Part shown: piece by piece, positions 3,876-6,668 of the stretch
Numbering within the stretch: the stretch's first letter is position 1
How the letters are laid out: each line of letters starts with the position of its first letter
Assembly (NCBI GenBank): GCA_009785045.1
Contig: WQXC01000086.1
Span: 1 to 6,668, forward strand
Source of the DNA: Treponema sp.
Lineage (GTDB): Bacteria > Spirochaetota > Spirochaetia > Treponematales > Breznakiellaceae
DNA: 6,668 nucleotides
Reading direction: 5' to 3'
Translations under genes and position numbers: made by a program
Notes under the pieces: generated by a model
The model's database searches: none
What the model was told of the DNA's origin: nothing
The model's input: the letters and a program-made list of their open reading frames with translations, nothing else

Positions 3876-6668
3876 TCAATATTGAACTAACTCTTCCCAG
3901 CGGGAGGGTTCAAGGACATCCCTGTCGATTCTGACAAAAATCTGCGGATTGTAGCCGCTATTCGGCCGCAAGGCATTATTCGCGTTTAAATAGCCCAAAT
4001 TGATGCTTGGAGCTCCCGGACTGTCGGTAAGACGCATTCGAGTCATGGTTTCGGGGTGTCTTGTTATAGTATCCCAGGCGCGGGCAGACTCGGCATACAT
4101 TGCCATGGCTCTGGAGCGGTATTCCCGGTTTCCGGTTTGAGCGGCAAGAGCCTCGTTTATTACCCCTGCGTTATTCCGCGCCATCATTAAGCGTTCACCA
4201 ACTTCAAGGAACTGAACACTGTCGTTGGGCAGAAGCACAGGCAGCCTGATTCGTTGAACTTCAAGGATGTCAAGGAGACGGTTGTAATAGCCGTGAGCGG
4301 CAAAATAGTCACCCCGCTGGTATGCGGCATTTCCAAGAGCAAAAAGCAGGCGCCTGTTCAAAGGCAGCTCGGCAGAAACTCTAAACAAATACTCAAGAGC
4401 ATTCCTCCAGTCTTCACGCTGATAATACGCTGCGCCCATGCGGTATTGCACCTCTGGCGGTGAATAGCCGTATCTTTCAGCAACGTGATAACTTCTAAGC
4501 GCAGCTTCCATATTGCCTGATTTAACAAAATATTCCAAATCACCCTGCAATGAATATAACTGCCCAAGCTGAGGAGTTGCCAATATCAAATTCCTTGAAA
4601 GGAAATCTTCGTATAATTCTATACCTTTAACAACCTGTTCTTCGGCGGGGAAGAATTCCCTGCTGTTAACAAGAAGGTTTGCGTAGCGGTAATGCGTATC
4701 AACACGATAAAGCCTGCGGCGTACAGATTCCTGTTTTACTAAATCAAAAGCCCGGATTGCATTTTCCAGTGTTAAGCGTTCTTCGTACATATTGCCAAGG
4801 TTATGATGATAACGCGCAAGATGGTAATGCGATTCCGGCAGATATGGATCTTCAGTGACCGCCTGCAAAAGCATGGCGCGAACGCTTTCTATACTTTCCA
4901 CATAGGGGTTCGGCACACCGCTTGGCCTTTCCAACTGCTTGTCCAAAAGATAGCCGCCCAGCTCGGATAGTGATTCCGGAGAGAGCTTGCGTTTATTACT
5001 GTTTTCGAACCATACCCTTAAGTGCAGCACTTCACGCAGATTATCTGTGCGGATAAAGTATTTCATCATCCGTTCTACAATTGGCACCTGCCAGCCGTTT
5101 CTTTCCAGAAGCCTTGCGTAACAGAAACGCGCGTCTTCATACCTGTCATAGAACCTAGTGGGATCTGAATCTGCCCAGGCAAGGAAGTTATCTCCGGCTG
5201 CAAGAAGTCCGTGGAAATCGTTAGGTGCATAATCCAGAAGTTCCCGCTGAAGAAGCCTGTTTGCCTTGTCGTAGTTCATCATGTAGTATGTATTTAAATT
5301 GGCATAGTCCAGAACGCCTTTTTTATCGCGCGGATAATATCTTAACAGTTCGTCATATTTTCCTTCTGCAAGCATATACCGGCGCTGATCCCTGAATGCT
5401 TCGGCGTATAGATAAAACCATTTTTTCTTGCGGTGCAGTGTAAAAGCATCATGGAACAATTCGTTTGCCCGCTGATATTCACCGGCAGGAATACGCTCAT
5501 ACCCGCGTTTATACAAAGATTCCGCCTTGATAGGTGTGTAAACAAACCTGTAACCAAGATAGATGACAGAAGCGCCCAGGATTGCAATAAAGGCAAACAA
5601 TTTTAATACAGGAAGGAAATTATGAATAAATATATAGGCAAAACTGGATTGCTCGGCTTCAAATGCAGCGCCTGTGCCTTTTTCAAAACTTCTGGGTATG
5701 ATAATCGGCTTACCGATAATTTGCTCAGCATGAGCAGCAGTTTCCTTGACAGAAGCGCCGTTTACAAGAAGCCGGATCAATTTTGATAATTGCTGCGGTA
5801 AAATCACCTGTTCGGCTATCAGTTCTTCACAAATAATTCTTAAGTTTAAGGGGTATAAAGAAAGAGTCCGCAGTAAACTGTCAACCTCTTCCTGAGTTAA
5901 AGAAATTTCTTCTACATCGTCTTCGGCATCCGGAAGCTCTGCTGCTTTTTCTTTTTTCCTGCCGAAAAATCCTTTTTTAGGCTGCGGTTTTGGTAAATCA
6001 ATTTTTGTTTTATTTAGTATGTCATCAAGCCCGGAAAGCGAAAAATCATCGTCGCCGAATGATGTACTGGAATATCCTGAATCATGATCATGCAGTTCCG
6101 TTTCCGCCGAAGACTCGCCGCCTAGTTCTATCGAGTCAGAGGCAAAGTCAGAACCCAGGTCGCCGAACTCATGCACAGCGCTGGTATCTGTATCAGAAAA
6201 ATCAGCGCCAAAATCAGTGTCAGGAAGCGGTGTTTCAAAACCGGAATCAAATCCTGAATCGTCAATGCCTGCATCCATACCGCCAGTATCTGTTCCCGCA
6301 GTATCCATGCCGGATAAACCGTCAAGAGAAAAATCGCCGCCTGTATCTCCAAGCTCAAAATCAGGAGACTCTCCTCCAAGATCTATGCCGCCGTCAGTAT
6401 CAGAAAAACCTTCGGAGGTATCTTCGTCTTCAATAGCGCCTTCACTTGCAAATGCATCATCACTTTCGGCTTGAGTCTCAGGCAATGAATCCTGACCCAT
6501 ATCAAATGTATCGTTTTCAAAACTAAAATCATCTGCAGCAGCAGGCTCTTCGGAAGCGCTTGCTTCAAAATGCGGGCTTTCTCCGCCCATATCGATAGCT
6601 CCAAAATCTTCGTCGTCGTCATCAGCAGCCGGAAAATCACCAGTTGGAAAATCATCGGTCGGTAAATC
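3876..6668 (-). CDS. acidic single-span TPR protein, candidate spirochaetal flagellar collar protein (FlcA/FlcB type), 5' end beyond window
   Basis: The frame stays open to the right edge, giving 930 residues; the true start lies outside. Numbering begins at 6668. Residues 1-220 are dominated by Asp, Glu, Ser and Gly and are probably disordered, with short repeats. A basic patch follows (227-241, KPQPKKGFFGRKKEK). ISLTQEEVDSLL (255-266) precedes a small helical domain (to about 326). One membrane span lies near 354-376. The long C-terminal part is helical with TPR-like units, clear at 396-440, 657-690, 742-769 and 772-801. The basic patch before the span suggests a cytoplasmic N-terminus and a periplasmic TPR region. 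In Borrelia, large TPR collar proteins build the periplasmic flagellar collar and help stator assembly; size and layout resemble them. That match is from memory of the family, not a search. The alternative is another TPR scaffold protein. No terminator was seen in the 100 bp after the stop. Confidence 0.85.
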   Translation of the reverse strand, partial: DLPTDDFPTGDFPAADDDDEDFGAIDMGGESPHFEASASEEPAAADDFSFENDTFDMGQDSLPETQAESDDAFASEGAIEDEDTSEGFSDTDGGIDLGGESPDFELGDTGGDFSLDGLSGMDTAGTDTGGMDAGIDDSGFDSGFETPLPDTDFGADFSDTDTSAVHEFGDLGSDFASDSIELGGESSAETELHDHDSGYSSTSFGDDDFSLSGLDDILNKTKIDLPKPQPKKGFFGRKKEKAAELPDAEDDVEEISLTQEEVDSLLRTLSLYPLNLRIICEELIAEQVILPQQLSKLIRLLVNGASVKETAAHAEQIIGKPIIIPRSFEKGTGAAFEAEQSSFAYIFIHNFLPVLKLFAFIAILGASVIYLGYRFVYTPIKAESLYKRGYERIPAGEYQRANELFHDAFTLHRKKKWFYLYAEAFRDQRRYMLAEGKYDELLRYYPRDKKGVLDYANLNTYYMMNYDKANRLLQRELLDYAPNDFHGLLAAGDNFLAWADSDPTRFYDRYEDARFCYARLLERNGWQVPIVERMMKYFIRTDNLREVLHLRVWFENSNKRKLSPESLSELGGYLLDKQLERPSGVPNPYVESIESVRAMLLQAVTEDPYLPESHYHLARYHHNLGNMYEERLTLENAIRAFDLVKQESVRRRLYRVDTHYRYANLLVNSREFFPAEEQVVKGIELYEDFLSRNLILATPQLGQLYSLQGDLEYFVKSGNMEAALRSYHVAERYGYSPPEVQYRMGAAYYQREDWRNALEYLFRVSAELPLNRRLLFALGNAAYQRGDYFAAHGYYNRLLDILEVQRIRLPVLLPNDSVQFLEVGERLMMARNNAGVINEALAAQTGNREYRSRAMAMYAESARAWDTITRHPETMTRMRLTDSPGAPSINLGYLNANNALRPNSGYNPQIFVRIDRDVLEPSRWEELVQY
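6096..6596 (-). repeat. three dispersed copies of an I-[DE]-[LM]-GGES motif in the acidic N-terminal region
   Basis: IDMGGESPHFEA (6561-6596), IDLGGESPDFEL (6351-6386) and IELGGESSAETE (6096-6131) share the I-acid-hydrophobic-GGES core, spaced 70 and 85 residues apart. The first two agree at 9 of 12 positions. Lesser repeats lie between them, such as DFSLDGLSGM and DFSLSGLDDI. This indicates an array of short linear motifs in an otherwise disordered acidic tail. Confidence 0.7.
6631..6668 (-). repeat. 15-bp in-frame tandem repeat running off the right edge
   Basis: On the plus strand the units are 6631-6645, 6646-6660 and a partial unit at 6661-6668. The first two match at 12 of 15 bases and the third at 7 of 8. 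They encode five-residue units in DLPTDDFPTGDFPA, which are in frame, so copy-number change would not break the gene. The total copy number cannot be known because the array meets the window edge. A short GTC run (6612-6620) next to it encodes part of an Asp tract. Confidence 0.7.

Noticed and set aside
5990..6474. Plus-strand and alternative minus-strand frames opposite the acidic region
   Set aside because: They come from the repetitive GAT/GAA-rich coding of the acidic tail read in other frames, giving biased Ser/Pro- or Gln/Arg-rich products with no support.
1..6668. CRISPR array, mobile element, tRNA or defence system
   Set aside because: No regularly spaced direct repeats, transposase motifs, terminal inverted repeats or cloverleaf sequences were seen. 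The genes are tightly packed on one strand and look chromosomal and housekeeping.

Overview
All six genes I can support lie on the minus strand, so the window reads right to left. The content suggests a spirochaete, most likely Treponema or a close relative. The main reason is the large acidic, single-span TPR protein, which resembles the FlcA/FlcB-type periplasmic flagellar collar proteins of spirochaetes. Base composition is moderate, with AT-rich membrane-protein genes and somewhat more GC-rich enzyme genes. No taxonomic assignment was computed.

Layout in the order of transcription. (1) 6668-3876: a TPR membrane protein whose N-terminus runs off the right edge. It has an acidic, repetitive, probably disordered N-terminal third, a basic patch, a small domain preceded by a FliM-like 'LTQEEVDSLL' motif, one membrane span and a long TPR-type C-terminal region. 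(2) A 100-bp gap holding a near-consensus sigma-70 promoter (TTGACG-17-TAGAAT, extended -10) with a 7-5-7 palindrome across the predicted transcription start. (3) 3775-2999: TatD-family metal-dependent hydrolase. (4) 2998-2012: tRNA-dihydrouridine synthase, whose ATG directly follows the tatD stop. (5) A 48-bp gap with a strong Shine-Dalgarno and a possible weaker promoter. (6) 1963-1307: unrecognised three-span membrane protein. (7) 1303-596: rhomboid intramembrane serine protease with a complete active site. (8) 594-1: N-terminal 198 residues of a D-alanine--D-alanine ligase, cut by the left edge.

The gaps from tatD to ddl are 0, 48, 3 and 1 nt, so these five genes may form one transcript starting at the tatD promoter. 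The hypothetical-rhomboid-ddl part may also have its own promoter. The mix of nucleic-acid processing (tatD, dus), membrane proteolysis (rhomboid) and peptidoglycan precursor synthesis (ddl) looks like a housekeeping operon, not a dedicated pathway. No tRNA, rRNA, CRISPR array, insertion sequence or phage gene was seen. No stretch over 300 bases lacks a gene. The points most worth following are the promoter-operator at tatD, the FliM-like motif and GGES repeats in the collar-like protein, the substituted active-site positions in TatD, and the unknown membrane protein beside the rhomboid protease.
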